Assembly: GCF_000725625.1 (NCBI RefSeq)
Contig: NZ_JOHS01000079.1
Span: 1-20,259 of the forward strand
Length of the DNA: 20,259 bases
Reading direction: 5' to 3'
Origin: Streptomyces sp. NRRL F-6676
GTDB lineage: Bacteria; Actinomycetota; Actinomycetes; Streptomycetales; Streptomycetaceae
The translations under genes were made by a program, and so were the position numbers. Positions 7,472 to 15,092 of the stretch are shown piece after piece (position 1 is the stretch's first letter; each line of letters opens with the position of its first letter). The notes below the pieces were generated by a model. That model saw nothing but the letters and a program-made list of their open reading frames with translations, ran no database searches and was not told where the DNA came from.

Positions 7472-7891
7472 CTACAGCGGCTTGACCCAGCGTCGCCAGT
7501 GGTCCTCCCGGTGGTAACCGGCGGCGCCCCATGCCCGGTGCGCCCGCGCGTTGGCTTCCAGGACCATCGCGTCCGCCCGCCGTCCGCCGAGGGCGGCGAA
7601 CCGTTCCTCCGCCGCCTCCAGCAGGGCGCGTGCGATGCCCTGCCGGCGGTGGCCGGGGTGCACGGCCAGCCGGTAGAGGTGGCACCGCCAGCCGTCGAAA
7701 CCGGCTATCGCCGTCCCGACGAGGGTGCCGTCGCGCTCCGCGAGGAGCAGGGCCTCGGGGTCCCGGGCGAGCAGCCGGGCCACGCCGTCGCGGTCGTCGC
7801 TGATGCTCGTCCCCTCCGCGGCCGTGCGCCAGAACCGGAGGACGGCGTCGATGTCGGAGGGGGTGGCGGGGCGGATGCGCGGATCACTCAT
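7472..7891 (-). CDS. GNAT-family N-acetyltransferase
   Basis: Predicted acetyl-CoA-dependent acetyltransferase, 139 aa, a single complete GNAT domain. Motif A, which binds acetyl-CoA pyrophosphate, is clear at residues 72-91 (HPGHRRQGIARALL), preceded by the beta-4 strand CHLYRLAV and followed by the motif-B-like segment ANARAHRAWGAAGYHREDHW. The substrate is unknown; the architecture resembles the RimI/generic small-molecule subgroup. The ATG at 7891 has a C-rich upstream region with no Shine-Dalgarno sequence. It diverges from the antitoxin gene 82 bp away, and its 3' end lies 5 bp from the DnaA-box-like array. Confidence 0.9.
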   Translation of the reverse strand: MSDPRIRPATPSDIDAVLRFWRTAAEGTSISDDRDGVARLLARDPEALLLAERDGTLVGTAIAGFDGWRCHLYRLAVHPGHRRQGIARALLEAAEERFAALGGRRADAMVLEANARAHRAWGAAGYHREDHWRRWVKPL

Positions 7892-7936
7892 GGGGGGAGC
7901 GAAGCAGAGGGCGGCCGCGGGCCGCGACCGGTTTCC

Positions 7937-7966
7937 TTGCCCGCGCTAGCGTTGCCGCGCTAGCGT
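7937..7966 (+). promoter_or_regulatory. Leaderless promoter with twin palindromic operators for the RHH/Fic pair
   Basis: TTGCCC (7937-7942) and TAGCGT (7961-7966) make a -35/-10 pair with an 18-nt spacer, and the ATG at 7974 follows 7 nt after the -10 box, as in leaderless Streptomyces transcripts. The 12-mer CCGCGCTAGCGT occurs twice (7941-7952 and 7955-7966). Each copy holds the perfect palindrome CGCTAGCG (7944-7951, 7958-7965), 14 bp apart. Ribbon-helix-helix antitoxins commonly autoregulate through such tandem half-sites, here overlapping the spacer and -10. Confidence 0.6.
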
Positions 7967-7973
7967 CGGGAGC

Positions 7974-8216
7974 ATGGCGAAGACCCAGCTGAACGTGCGG
8001 GTGGACGAGGACACGGCGCGGGCCGCCCGAGAGCGGGCCCTGGAGCGGGGCATGAGCGTCAACCGGTACATCGAGGAACTGGTCCGGCAGGACGCGGGGG
8101 AGACGGGCCGGACGTTCGTCGATGCCGCGGCCGACTTCATGAAGCGGTACGAGTCGGTCTTCGCCGAGGAGTTCGGCGCGGGGCCCGCCGAGGCGCGGCA
8201 GCAGGGCGGCCGCTGA
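7974..8216 (+). CDS. Ribbon-helix-helix antitoxin-like protein
   Basis: 80-aa protein with an N-terminal ribbon-helix-helix (Arc/CopG-type) fold: the beta strand TQLNVRVDEDTARAARERAL (4-23) supplies DNA-contacting residues, and MSVNRYIEELVRQ (27-39) is the second helix. The C-terminal half (residues 45-80: AAADFMKRYESVFAEEFG) is a likely toxin-binding extension. It lies 4 nt before a Fic-like gene in the same orientation, an arrangement typical of an antitoxin-toxin operon. The start ATG has GGGAG only 1 nt away, too close for a normal ribosome site, which fits leaderless translation from the promoter described just upstream. Confidence 0.85.
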   Translation: MAKTQLNVRVDEDTARAARERALERGMSVNRYIEELVRQDAGETGRTFVDAAADFMKRYESVFAEEFGAGPAEARQQGGR

Positions 8217-8220
8217 AGCC

Positions 8221-8595
8221 TTGAGCACGCTCAGGATCGACCTCGCGTGGTTGCTGATGGTCGCCGAACAGAGGACGCCGGGGGATCCGCAGGTCACCGA
8301 CTGGGGTGCGCTGGTCGCCGCGGTCAGCCGGCACGAGGCGGAGATATTCGGCGTCCCCGTCTACGACACGCCGCACGCGCGTGCGGCGGCGTTGCTGCAA
8401 CTTCTGCTGCATGTGCCGGCGCTGGAGCGCTCCAACGCGTTGTTCGCGTCCGCGGTGGCGTACGGCTATCTCGTCGCGTGCGGGGCGAAGGTGGCCGTGT
8501 CGCCGGAACAGGTCCGCGAGCTGGCCCGCCTGGCCAAGACCGGCGGGGCGACGGTCCAGCGGATCGCGGAGGAACTCCGCGGCTGGACGGCCTGA
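8221..8595 (+). CDS. Fic/Doc-like toxin, degenerate active site
   Basis: 124-aa protein, likely toxin partner of the upstream antitoxin. TTG start at 8221, four nt after the antitoxin stop. Residues 54-88 align without gaps to the Fic core of Doc-type proteins: the helix ARAAALLQLLLH, then the position of HPFxDGNKR, then a hydrophobic helix ending VACG. The motif reads PALERSNAL at residues 66-74: Asn72 is kept, but the catalytic His position is Pro66, Phe is Leu68, and the Lys/Arg after Asn are Ala-Leu. Doc-like AMP-transfer or kinase chemistry is therefore doubtful. It may act by another route or be an inactive relic, although the reading frame is intact. Functional assignment is by homology and context only. 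Confidence 0.75.
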   Translation: MSTLRIDLAWLLMVAEQRTPGDPQVTDWGALVAAVSRHEAEIFGVPVYDTPHARAAALLQLLLHVPALERSNALFASAVAYGYLVACGAKVAVSPEQVRELARLAKTGGATVQRIAEELRGWTA

Positions 8596-8609
8596 AGCCC
8601 AGCGCTGTG

Positions 8610-8963
8610 GGCGCGCGTAGCCCCGGGCCCCTTGCGGGGCGGGGCTCGGCGCCTGAGGGGTTGCCCCCGGGCGTGGTTGTGCGGGTGCGGGTGGTGTGTG
8701 GCTGGTCGCGCAGTTCCCCGCGCCCCTTGGGGGGCGGAGCCCCCGGCGCTTGAGGGGTTGCCCCTGGGTGTGGTTGTGCGGGTGCGGGTGGTGTGTGGCT
8801 GGTCGCGCAGTTCCCCGCGCCCCTTGGGGGGCGGAGCCCCCGGCGCTTGAGGGGTTGCCCCCGGGGGTGGTTGTGCGGGTGCGGGTTGCGTGTGGCCGGT
8901 CGCGCAGTTCCCCGCGCCCCTGTGGGGTGCCCCCTGGCGCGGCTCGTGCGGGTGCGGGTCGCT
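8610..8963 (+). repeat. 97-bp tandem repeat array
   Basis: Non-coding. Two full 97-bp units (8706-8802 and 8803-8899) differ at about five positions. A diverged first unit (about 8610-8705) and a truncated fourth (8900 to about 8963) flank them. Each of the last three units opens with the 22-bp element beginning TCGCGCAGTTCCCCGCGCC (8706, 8803, 8900) and contains the hairpin GGGGGC-GGA-GCCCCC. Elements of this type are frequent between Streptomyces genes. Any open frame here is produced by the repeats. Confidence 0.85.
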
Positions 8964-8988
8964 CCTGGTTGAGGGCCCGGCGCGCGCC

Positions 8989-9148
8989 GTCAGGGGCGCG
9001 GGGAACTGCGCGAGCAACCACGGCGGACCTGTACACGCGAACTCACCGCCGGGGGCATCCCCGTGGGCGTCAGGGGCGCGGGGAACTGCGCGACCGGCCA
9101 CAGCGTGCCCGCACTCGCGCACCCACCGCCGGGGGCACCCCCGTGGGC
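8989..9148 (-). repeat. Two 80-bp tandem repeats, inverted relative to the 97-bp array
   Basis: Units 8989-9068 and 9069-9148 each begin GTC then the reverse complement of the 22-bp element (8992-9013 and 9072-9093, containing GCGCGGGGAACTGCGCGA) and end CCGCCGGGGGCA, then CCCCGTGGGC. The middle of each unit is diverged. The block faces the 97-bp array across about 25 bp and ends 4 bp from the bioD stop, so it may also act as the transcription-end structure between fic and bioD. Confidence 0.8.
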
Positions 9149-9152
9149 GCCC

Positions 9153-9866
9153 CTACTCGTCCACCCCCGTCAACCCCTCCACCCCCCACGTCCCCCCCAA
9201 CGCCGGCGCCAGCCACCCCCGCGCACCCGCCTGGAAGGCAACCGGCGGCAAGCCCCCGGCTCCCGCCGGGATCGCGCCCGCCAGGGGGACGCCCGTCACC
9301 GTCGGGAGGTCCGCCACGTTGCAGCGGGCCGCCAGGTCCGGCCGGGACGGCCACGCGCCGAGCAGGACGCCGGCGGGGGCCAGCCCCCGCCTCCCCAGCT
9401 CCCGCGTCGTCAGCTCCGTCGCGTTCAGCGTGCCCAGCCCCGCCGAAGCCACCACCAGCACCGGCGCCGACAGAAGCGACGCCACGTCCGCCACCGTGCC
9501 GCCCTCGTCGTCGAGGCGGACCAGCAGTCCGCCCGCCCCCTCGACCAGCACCAGGTCGTACTCGGCCGCCAGCTTCTCCGCCGCCTCGGCCACGTCCGCC
9601 GGCCGCACCGCCGGCACCCCGGCCCGCCGCGCCGCCGTCGCCGGCGCCAACGGCTCCGGGTAGCGCGCGAGTTCGCGCCAGACCCCGGCACCCGACAGCC
9701 GTACCGCCTCCTCCGCGTCCCCCCGCTCCCCGGGCTCCAGCCCCGTCTGCGCGGGCTTCAGCACGGCCACCGAGCGCCCGTCGGCCACCGCCACCGCGGC
9801 GACCGCCGCCGTGGCCACCGTCTTGCCGATCTCCGTCCCGGTCCCCGAAACCACCAGAACCGCCAT
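9153..9866 (-). CDS. bioD: ATP-dependent dethiobiotin synthetase
   Basis: Closes the ureido ring of dethiobiotin from 7,8-diaminopelargonate, CO2 and ATP, the penultimate step of biotin synthesis. 237 aa, normal size. P-loop GTGTEIGKT at residues 8-16, the substrate lysine segment VLKPAQTG at about 35-42 and the second nucleotide motif VEGAGGLLV near the middle are all present. ATG at 9866 is one nt after the bioA stop, with GGGAGG about 8 nt upstream inside the bioA end. It is the last gene of the bioB-bioA-bioD operon and is followed by the inverted repeat block. Confidence 0.96.
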   Translation of the reverse strand: MAVLVVSGTGTEIGKTVATAAVAAVAVADGRSVAVLKPAQTGLEPGERGDAEEAVRLSGAGVWRELARYPEPLAPATAARRAGVPAVRPADVAEAAEKLAAEYDLVLVEGAGGLLVRLDDEGGTVADVASLLSAPVLVVASAGLGTLNATELTTRELGRRGLAPAGVLLGAWPSRPDLAARCNVADLPTVTGVPLAGAIPAGAGGLPPVAFQAGARGWLAPALGGTWGVEGLTGVDE

Positions 9867-9867
9867 C

Positions 9868-11160
9868 TCACGCCTCCCGCGCCGCCGCGCAGACCGCGCG
9901 GCCGATCCGTGCCAGATCCTCGTCACCTGTGACGTACGGCGGCATCGTGTAGACGAGGTCGCGGAACGGCCGCAGCCACACGCCCTCGCGCACCGCCGCC
10001 CGTGTCGCCGCCGCCAGGTCCACCTCGTGGTCCAGCTGGACCACCCCGATCGCCCCGAGCACCCGCACGTCTCGCACGCCCGGCAGCGCGCGCGCCGGCG
10101 CGAGCCCGTTCCGCAGCCCCGCCTCGATCCGCCCGACCTCCGCCCGCCAGTCCTGGCCGAGCAGCAGTCCGATCGACGCGCAGGCCACGGCCGAGGCCAG
10201 CGGGTTGCCCATGAACGTCGGCCCGTGCGCGAGCACCGGCACCTCGCCACGCGAGATGCCCTCGGCCACCCGCGCCGTGCACAGCGTCGCCGCCAGTGTC
10301 AGATAACCGCCGGTCAGCGCCTTGCCCACGCACATCACATCGGGCGTCACCGCCGCGTGGTCCGCGGCGAACAGCTCGCCCGTGCGCCCGAACCCGGTGG
10401 CGATCTCGTCGAACACCAGCAGCACGTCATGCGCGTCGCACGCCTCCCGCAGCACCCGCAGATACGCGGGGGAGTGGAACCGCATCCCGCCCGCCCCCTG
10501 CACCACCGGCTCGACGATCACCGCGGCCAGTTCGTGCGCGTGCCGCTCGACGAGGCCGCGCACATGCTCCGCGTACGCCTCCTCGTACTCCGCCGGGGGC
10601 GCGTCGGCGAACACCTGGCGGGGCAGCACCCCCTGCCACAGCTCGTGCATCCCGCCCTCGGGATCGCACACGGACATCGGGTGCCAGGTGTCGCCGTGGT
10701 AGCCGCCGCGCCAGGTCAGCAGCCGCCGCTTCTCCGGGCGGCCCAGGGAACGCCAGTACTGGAGGCACATCTTGACGGCCACCTCGACCGAGACCGACCC
10801 GGAGTCGGCGAGGAAGACGTGTTCGAGACCGTCGGGAGACATGTCGACAAGGAGCTTCGCCAGCCGGACGGCGGGCTCGTGGGTGAGCCCGCCGAACATC
10901 ACATGGCTCATCCGGCCGAGCTGATCGCGCGCGGCCTCGTTGAGCACCGGGTGGTTGTAGCCGTGGATCGCCGACCACCAGGACGACATCCCGTCGACCA
11001 ACTCCCCGGAGCCGTCCGCGAGTCGCAGCCGCACCCCGCTCGCCGCCCGCACGACGAGCGGTTCGGCGTGGCCCGGCATCGGACCGTAGGGGTGCCACAC
11101 ATGCCGCCGGTCGAGTTCCAGCAGTTCGGCCACGCTCCCCGGGCCGGACGGCTCAGGCAT
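9868..11160 (-). CDS. bioA: Adenosylmethionine-8-amino-7-oxononanoate aminotransferase
   Basis: PLP enzyme that transfers the amino group of S-adenosylmethionine to KAPA, forming 7,8-diaminopelargonate. 430 aa, almost the same length as E. coli BioA. Family motifs: [13 protein letters not shown] near the N-terminus, [26 protein letters not shown], the PLP-lysine segment [26 protein letters not shown], and [14 protein letters not shown] at the C-terminal active-site wall. ATG at 11160 lies 8 nt inside the 3' end of bioB (AATGCCTGA) with no clear ribosome site, indicating coupled translation. The frame extends further upstream, but only as a shadow of bioB. Confidence 0.97.
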   Translation of the reverse strand: MPEPSGPGSVAELLELDRRHVWHPYGPMPGHAEPLVVRAASGVRLRLADGSGELVDGMSSWWSAIHGYNHPVLNEAARDQLGRMSHVMFGGLTHEPAVRLAKLLVDMSPDGLEHVFLADSGSVSVEVAVKMCLQYWRSLGRPEKRRLLTWRGGYHGDTWHPMSVCDPEGGMHELWQGVLPRQVFADAPPAEYEEAYAEHVRGLVERHAHELAAVIVEPVVQGAGGMRFHSPAYLRVLREACDAHDVLLVFDEIATGFGRTGELFAADHAAVTPDVMCVGKALTGGYLTLAATLCTARVAEGISRGEVPVLAHGPTFMGNPLASAVACASIGLLLGQDWRAEVGRIEAGLRNGLAPARALPGVRDVRVLGAIGVVQLDHEVDLAAATRAAVREGVWLRPFRDLVYTMPPYVTGDEDLARIGRAVCAAAREA

Positions 11161-12367
11161 TGGGCGCGAGATCCGTTCCGGCACCCCGGCGGCGTACGGC
11201 GACGAGATCCGTACGGGCGGCCTCCGCCCCCGGACCGACAGAAGCGGCCCCACCGGCGTGCGCCGCGCAGGCCCCCTCGGCCTCGTGCGCCCCACAAACC
11301 CCCTCGGTCTCGTGCGTCCCGCAGACGCCCCCGTCACCCGAAGCCCCGCACCCGCCCCCACCGGCCCGGTGCTCCGGCAGCGTCACCTCGTCCGCGCCCT
11401 CCACCTCGAACCCGGCGTCGGCGATCATCTCCAGGTCGGCCCGGCCGGCCTGGCCCTCCGTGGTGAGGTAGTCGCCGAGGAAGATCGAGTTGGCCAGGTG
11501 CAGGGCGAGCGGTTGCAGCGTGCGCAGATGCACCTCGCGGCCGCCCGCGATGCGCACCTCGACGTCCGGGCAGACGAACCGCACCATCGCCAGGATCCGC
11601 AGACAGCGCCGCGGGGTGAGGTTCCACTCCGCGGCCAGCGGGGTGCCCTCCACCGGGATCAGGAAGTTGACCGGCACCGAGTCCGGGTCGAGCGCGCGCA
11701 GCGCGAGGACGACGTCGACCAGGTCCTCGTCGCTCTCGCCCATCCCCGCGATCAGCCCCGAACAGGCGGACAGCCCCGCGGCGTGCGCCTTGCGCACGGT
11801 GTCGACCCGGTCGGCGTAGGTGTGCGTGGTGGTGATGTCCCCGTACGTCGCCTCGGAGGTGTTGAGGTTGTGGTTGTACGCGTCCGCACCGGCCGCGCGC
11901 AGCCGCTCCGCCTGGCCGTCGGAGAGCAGTCCGAGGCAGGCGCACACCTCGACGTTCTCGTGCTGGTCCTTGATCGCCGCGATGGTGCCGGCGACCCGCT
12001 CCACGTCCCGGTCGCTCGGCCCGCGCCCGGAGGCCACCAGGCAGACCCGCTTGGCGCCGCCCGCCAGCCCGGCCGCCGCGGCCTTCGAGGCCTCCTCCGG
12101 CTTGAGCCAGCTGTACTTGAGGATGCCCGTGTCGGAGCCCAGCCGCTGCGAGCAGTACGAGCAGTCCTCCGGGCACAGGCCCGACTTGAGGTTGACGAGA
12201 TAGTTGAGTTTCACCCGCTGGCCGAACCAGTGCCGGCGCACCCGGCCGGCCGCGGCCACCACGTCGAGCACGTCGTCGTCGGAAGTGGCGAGGACGGCCA
12301 GCGCTTCCTCGCGGGTCGGCGTCTCGCGCCGAAGCCCCTTGTCCACCAGCGTGTTCAGCAGGTCCAT
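11153..12367 (-). CDS. bioB: Biotin synthase with Cys/His repeat tail
   Basis: Radical-SAM enzyme inserting sulfur into dethiobiotin to make biotin. 404 aa. The radical-SAM cluster motif CPEDCSYC gives Cys65, Cys69 and Cys72. The auxiliary [2Fe-2S] ligands known from E. coli BioB appear as Cys109, Cys142, Cys202 and Arg272 (VRIAGGRE). [12 protein letters not shown] and the [12 protein letters not shown] end are conserved. The usual domain ends near residue 335; beyond it is a 69-residue tail with four 9-residue repeats (Cys340, 349, 358, 367; His352, 361, 370, as CxxH), then a basic end. Start: ATG at 12367 with AGGA 9 nt away; a longer open frame upstream is unlikely. First gene of the bioBAD operon. 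Confidence 0.97.
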   Translation of the reverse strand: MDLLNTLVDKGLRRETPTREEALAVLATSDDDVLDVVAAAGRVRRHWFGQRVKLNYLVNLKSGLCPEDCSYCSQRLGSDTGILKYSWLKPEEASKAAAAGLAGGAKRVCLVASGRGPSDRDVERVAGTIAAIKDQHENVEVCACLGLLSDGQAERLRAAGADAYNHNLNTSEATYGDITTTHTYADRVDTVRKAHAAGLSACSGLIAGMGESDEDLVDVVLALRALDPDSVPVNFLIPVEGTPLAAEWNLTPRRCLRILAMVRFVCPDVEVRIAGGREVHLRTLQPLALHLANSIFLGDYLTTEGQAGRADLEMIADAGFEVEGADEVTLPEHRAGGGGCGASGDGGVCGTHETEGVCGAHEAEGACAAHAGGAASVGPGAEAARTDLVAVRRRGAGTDLAPNA

Positions 12368-12557
12368 GGGGCCCGATCCTGGCGTACGACGGGGGCCCGG
12401 GCCAAGGAGGGATCGCACAACTGTGGGCGTGCGACGTGTGGGTATTGCCACACCCTGGGCGGCCCGCGCCGGCACTACTGTCTGTGCACTGCCTACAAAC
12501 GCGCGTGCGCACCGCCCGCGGATACGAGGGCGTGGCCGCGAAAGCACCGGAGGGACC
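12368..12557. promoter_or_regulatory. Divergent bioB/bioF control region
   Basis: The 190-bp gap between bioB (-) and bioF (+) must hold both promoters. It contains the inverted repeat GTGTGG (12436-12441) / CCACAC (12448-12453) around GTATTG, a plausible operator at the centre. For bioF, TACTGT (12476-12481) is a possible -10 without a good -35. I see no BirA-type operator and no match to the actinobacterial BioQ motif TGAAC-N3-GTTAC, so the regulator is unknown. Confidence 0.5.
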
Positions 12558-13685
12558 ATGGCGTTCGGGTGGATCGAGGAACAGGCACGGGCGCGCCGCC
12601 GGGCGGGTCTGGTCCGGACCCTGCGGCCGCGCGCCGCCGACTCCCCGCTGCTGGACCTGGCGAGCAACGACTACCTGGGCCTCGCCCGGCACCCCGAGAT
12701 CACCCGTTCGGCCGCCGAGGCGGCCCGCGTGTGGGGGGCGGGGTCCACCGGTTCCCGGCTCGTCACCGGCACGACCGAACTGCACACGGCCCTGGAGCGC
12801 GAACTCGCCGAGTTCTGCGGCTTCGAGGCGGCCCTGGTCTTCGCCACCGGGTACGCGGCCAACCTCGCCGCCGTCACCACGCTCGCGCCGCACGGTTCCC
12901 TGCTCGTCTCCGACGCGGGCAACCACGCCTCGCTCATCGACGGCTGCCGGCTCGCCCGCGGCACCACCCAGGTCGTGGCGCACGCCGACCCCGAGGCGGC
13001 GCGCAAGGCGCTGGGCACCCATGGGGGAGTGGCCGTCGTCGTCTCCGACACGGTCTTCTCGGTGGACGGGGACGCGGCACCGCTGGACCGACTGGCGGCG
13101 GCGGCGCGGGAGTACGGGGCGGGACTGGTCCTGGACGACGCCCACGGGCTCGGCGTGCTCGGCGAGGGCGGCCGGGGGGCCGCGCACGCGGCGGGGCTCG
13201 CGGGCGCGCCGGACGTCGTGGTGACGGCGACGCTGTCGAAGTCGCTCGGCAGCCAGGGCGGGGTCGTCCTGGGACCGGCGGCGGTGATCGCACACCTGGT
13301 CAACGCGGCCCGGACGTTCATCTTCGACACCGGGCTCGCCCCGGCCGCCGCCGGAGCGGCGCTGGGCGCGCTGCGGCTGCTGCGCCGCGAACCGGGGCGC
13401 GCGGACCGGGCGCGTGAGGTGGCCGTCACCCTGTACGAGCGGCTGACGGCCGAGGGGTTCGAGGCGGTACGGCCGGACGCGGCCGTGGTCTCCGTGCGGG
13501 CGCCGTCCCCCGAACGGGCGGTGCGGTGGGCGGAGGACTGCCGGGCGGCGGGACTCGCCGTCGGCTGCTTCCGCCCGCCGTCCGTGCCCGACGGCGTCTC
13601 CCGGCTGCGGCTGACCGCGCGCGCGGACCTGACGGACGGTCAACTGGCGCGTGCCGTCGAGGTGATCCGCGCGACGCGGCCGTGA
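12558..13685 (+). CDS. bioF: 8-amino-7-oxononanoate synthase
   Basis: PLP-dependent condensation of pimeloyl thioester with L-alanine to give KAPA, CO2 and free carrier; first step of ring assembly. 375 aa, normal length. Class II aminotransferase fold, alpha-oxoamine synthase group: SNDYLGLA at 36-43, TGSRLVTGT near 64-72, NHASLIDG at 122-129, [10 protein letters not shown] at 193-202, and the PLP lysine Lys228 in [14 protein letters not shown] at 12558 has GGAGGG at a good distance. It diverges from bioBAD; no bioC/bioH/bioW/bioI is in the window, so pimeloyl supply must be encoded elsewhere. It converges on the DUF397 gene 13 bp away with no obvious terminator. Confidence 0.97.
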   Translation: MAFGWIEEQARARRRAGLVRTLRPRAADSPLLDLASNDYLGLARHPEITRSAAEAARVWGAGSTGSRLVTGTTELHTALERELAEFCGFEAALVFATGYAANLAAVTTLAPHGSLLVSDAGNHASLIDGCRLARGTTQVVAHADPEAARKALGTHGGVAVVVSDTVFSVDGDAAPLDRLAAAAREYGAGLVLDDAHGLGVLGEGGRGAAHAAGLAGAPDVVVTATLSKSLGSQGGVVLGPAAVIAHLVNAARTFIFDTGLAPAAAGAALGALRLLRREPGRADRAREVAVTLYERLTAEGFEAVRPDAAVVSVRAPSPERAVRWAEDCRAAGLAVGCFRPPSVPDGVSRLRLTARADLTDGQLARAVEVIRATRP

Positions 13686-13698
13686 CGCCGGACCCCGT

Positions 13699-13941
13699 TC
13701 AGCCCAGCGAGGCCAGGAACTCCTGCCAGGCGCCGGGTGCGAAGAGCACGGCGGGCCCGGGCACCCGCTTGGAGTCGCGCACGGCGACCAGCCCGGCCCA
13801 GGGACCGGGCCCCGGACAGGCGGTCTCCACGCAGTTGTTCATTCCGGTACTGCGGCTGCTGCGCTGCCACCGCACCCCGGGCAGGGAGGTGTCGGCGGGC
13901 AGGGTCCGCGAGGCTGCGGAAACGGAAGCGGAAACGGGCAT
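13699..13941 (-). CDS. DUF397 small protein
   Basis: 80-aa protein of the DUF397 family, very numerous in Streptomyces and usually next to a DUF5753 helix-turn-helix gene, as here. Core features are WQRSSRSTG at about 26-34, CVETA, VAVRDSKRVPGPAVLFAPGAWQ and a C-terminal FLASL. Many members have a shorter N-terminus; the 25-residue Ser/Ala-rich lead is not conserved in character. ATG at 13941 has a strong ribosome site (AAGGAGGA) that overlaps the stop of the upstream regulator, 11 nt away, so the pair is co-translated. Biochemical function is not established; some relatives (abaA/whiJ-type loci) affect sporulation and antibiotic production. Confidence 0.9.
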   Translation of the reverse strand: MPVSASVSAASRTLPADTSLPGVRWQRSSRSTGMNNCVETACPGPGPWAGLVAVRDSKRVPGPAVLFAPGAWQEFLASLG

Positions 13942-13952
13942 GGGTTTCCTCC

Positions 13953-14813
13953 TTACGCGCGTTCGGCGAGCGCGGTGAGGTGATCCAACGAGTCTTCGGG
14001 CGAGAGGGCGTTGCTTTGCAGAGTGGTGAAGGCCTCGGCGTAGGCCTGGAGTTCTTCTTTCCGTTCCAGATAGAGGCTACTCGTCAAGTGGTCGAGAACA
14101 ACCACGTCCAGATCAGAAGTGCTCGGAAATGAGAAAATAACGAAAGGGCCGGTGACGCCGATGTGCGCCCCGGAGGCGAACGGCAGCACCTGGAGCCGGA
14201 CATGGGGCAGGCGGGCGGCCGCCACCAGCCGTCTGAGCTGCTGTTCCATCACCGCCGGGCCGCCGACCTCGCGGTGCAGCACCGCCTCGTCGAGCACCGC
14301 GCTCATCCGCAGCGGCGGGTCCGCGCGCAGCACGTCCTGCCGGGCCAGGCGCACCTCCACCAGCGTGTCGAGATGGGCGTCGTCCGGCGGACCGACCGCG
14401 GCGTGCGTCACCGCGCGGGCGTATTCCGGGGTTTGCAGCAGCCCCGGCACCACCAGCGTCTCCAGCGTGCGCATGGCGCAGGCCTGCGACTCCAGACTGA
14501 TGAAGTCGCGGTACGCGCGCGGCAGGACGCCCCGGTAGGCGTGCCACCAGTTCTGCCGGCCGCCGCCGCCCTCCGAGCCCGCGAGCACCAGCAGCAACTC
14601 GCGCAACTGGGGGTCCACGTCCCCGTAGGCGTCGAGCAGCAGCCGCACATCGGCCGGTTTCACCCCGCTGGAGCCGGTCTCGATCCGGCTCACCTTCGAC
14701 TGGTGCCAGCCGACCCGGGCCGCGGCCTGCCCGCTGGTGAGGCCCGCCCGCGCCCGCAGGGCCCGTAACTCCGCGCCGAGTTTGCGGCGGCGCACCGCTG
14801 GTCCGTACTGCAT
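13953..14813 (-). CDS. DUF5753 helix-turn-helix regulator (abaA/whiJ type) with TTA codon
   Basis: 286-aa transcription regulator. An N-terminal XRE-type helix-turn-helix lies at about 10-65 (LGAELRALRARAGLTSGQAA, then WHQSKVSRIETG), followed by a DUF5753 domain at about 100-275 (LVVPGLLQTPEYARAV, RQDVLRADPPLRMSAVLDEAVLH, LQVLPFASGAHIG). ATG at 14813 has AAGGAG 7 nt upstream. Codon 16 is TTA (14768-14766), the only in-frame TTA I found in the window, so translation probably depends on the bldA tRNA and is delayed to late growth. The last 50 codons use AT-rich codons (ATT, TCA, TTT, AGT, GAA, AAA) unlike neighbouring genes. It sits with a DUF397 gene downstream and a divergent HATPase gene, the standard trio. 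Confidence 0.93.
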   Translation of the reverse strand: MQYGPAVRRRKLGAELRALRARAGLTSGQAAARVGWHQSKVSRIETGSSGVKPADVRLLLDAYGDVDPQLRELLLVLAGSEGGGGRQNWWHAYRGVLPRAYRDFISLESQACAMRTLETLVVPGLLQTPEYARAVTHAAVGPPDDAHLDTLVEVRLARQDVLRADPPLRMSAVLDEAVLHREVGGPAVMEQQLRRLVAAARLPHVRLQVLPFASGAHIGVTGPFVIFSFPSTSDLDVVVLDHLTSSLYLERKEELQAYAEAFTTLQSNALSPEDSLDHLTALAERA

Positions 14814-14949
14814 CGGCCGACTCCTTCCGTCCGCCCCGCGCACCGCCGCGACGGTGAGCGACGGCGGGCCCGGTTGGCGACGGTAGAGGATGGACCGAGC
14901 AATCGCCCATATACGGTCGGTCGTCGGATAGTTCACCGCTTCGGGCGAC

Positions 14950-14965
14950 AGATATATGCATATCT
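14950..14965. promoter_or_regulatory. AT-rich inverted repeat between the regulator and the HATPase gene
   Basis: AGATAT (14950-14955) and ATATCT (14960-14965) flank ATGC, in the most AT-rich stretch of the region (about 14895-14970), which also contains CATATACGG and GGATAGTT. It lies roughly midway between the divergent starts at 14813 and 15093. It is a plausible operator for the DUF5753 regulator or part of a promoter; the sequence alone does not say which. Confidence 0.45.
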
Positions 14966-15092
14966 TGGGGGATCGGCAGCAGTGAGCCCGCCGGTGGTGG
15001 CAGTCTGACGCGCAGCACCAAGGCCGGGACCGTACGTGAACCATCCGCTCCGTGGCGGACCCCGCCTCCCGTGGGAAAGGGACGACGTCGCC

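Noticed and set aside
8610..9148. Possible CRISPR array
   Set aside because: Units are 97 and 80 bp, nearly identical throughout rather than repeat plus variable spacer, and no cas genes are present.
8696..9952. Open frames through the repeat block (8696-9952, 8137-9036, 8466-9122)
   Set aside because: They are periodic translations of the 97/80-bp repeats and read antisense into fic or bioD; no start signal or domain.
12445..12481. TTGCCA/TACTGT as the bioF promoter
   Set aside because: The spacer is 25 nt, too long for a sigma-70-type promoter; only the -10-like box is mentioned.
11334..13643. 769-codon minus-strand frame across the bioF/bioB region
   Set aside because: Antisense to bioF and out of frame with bioB; both true genes have full motif sets.
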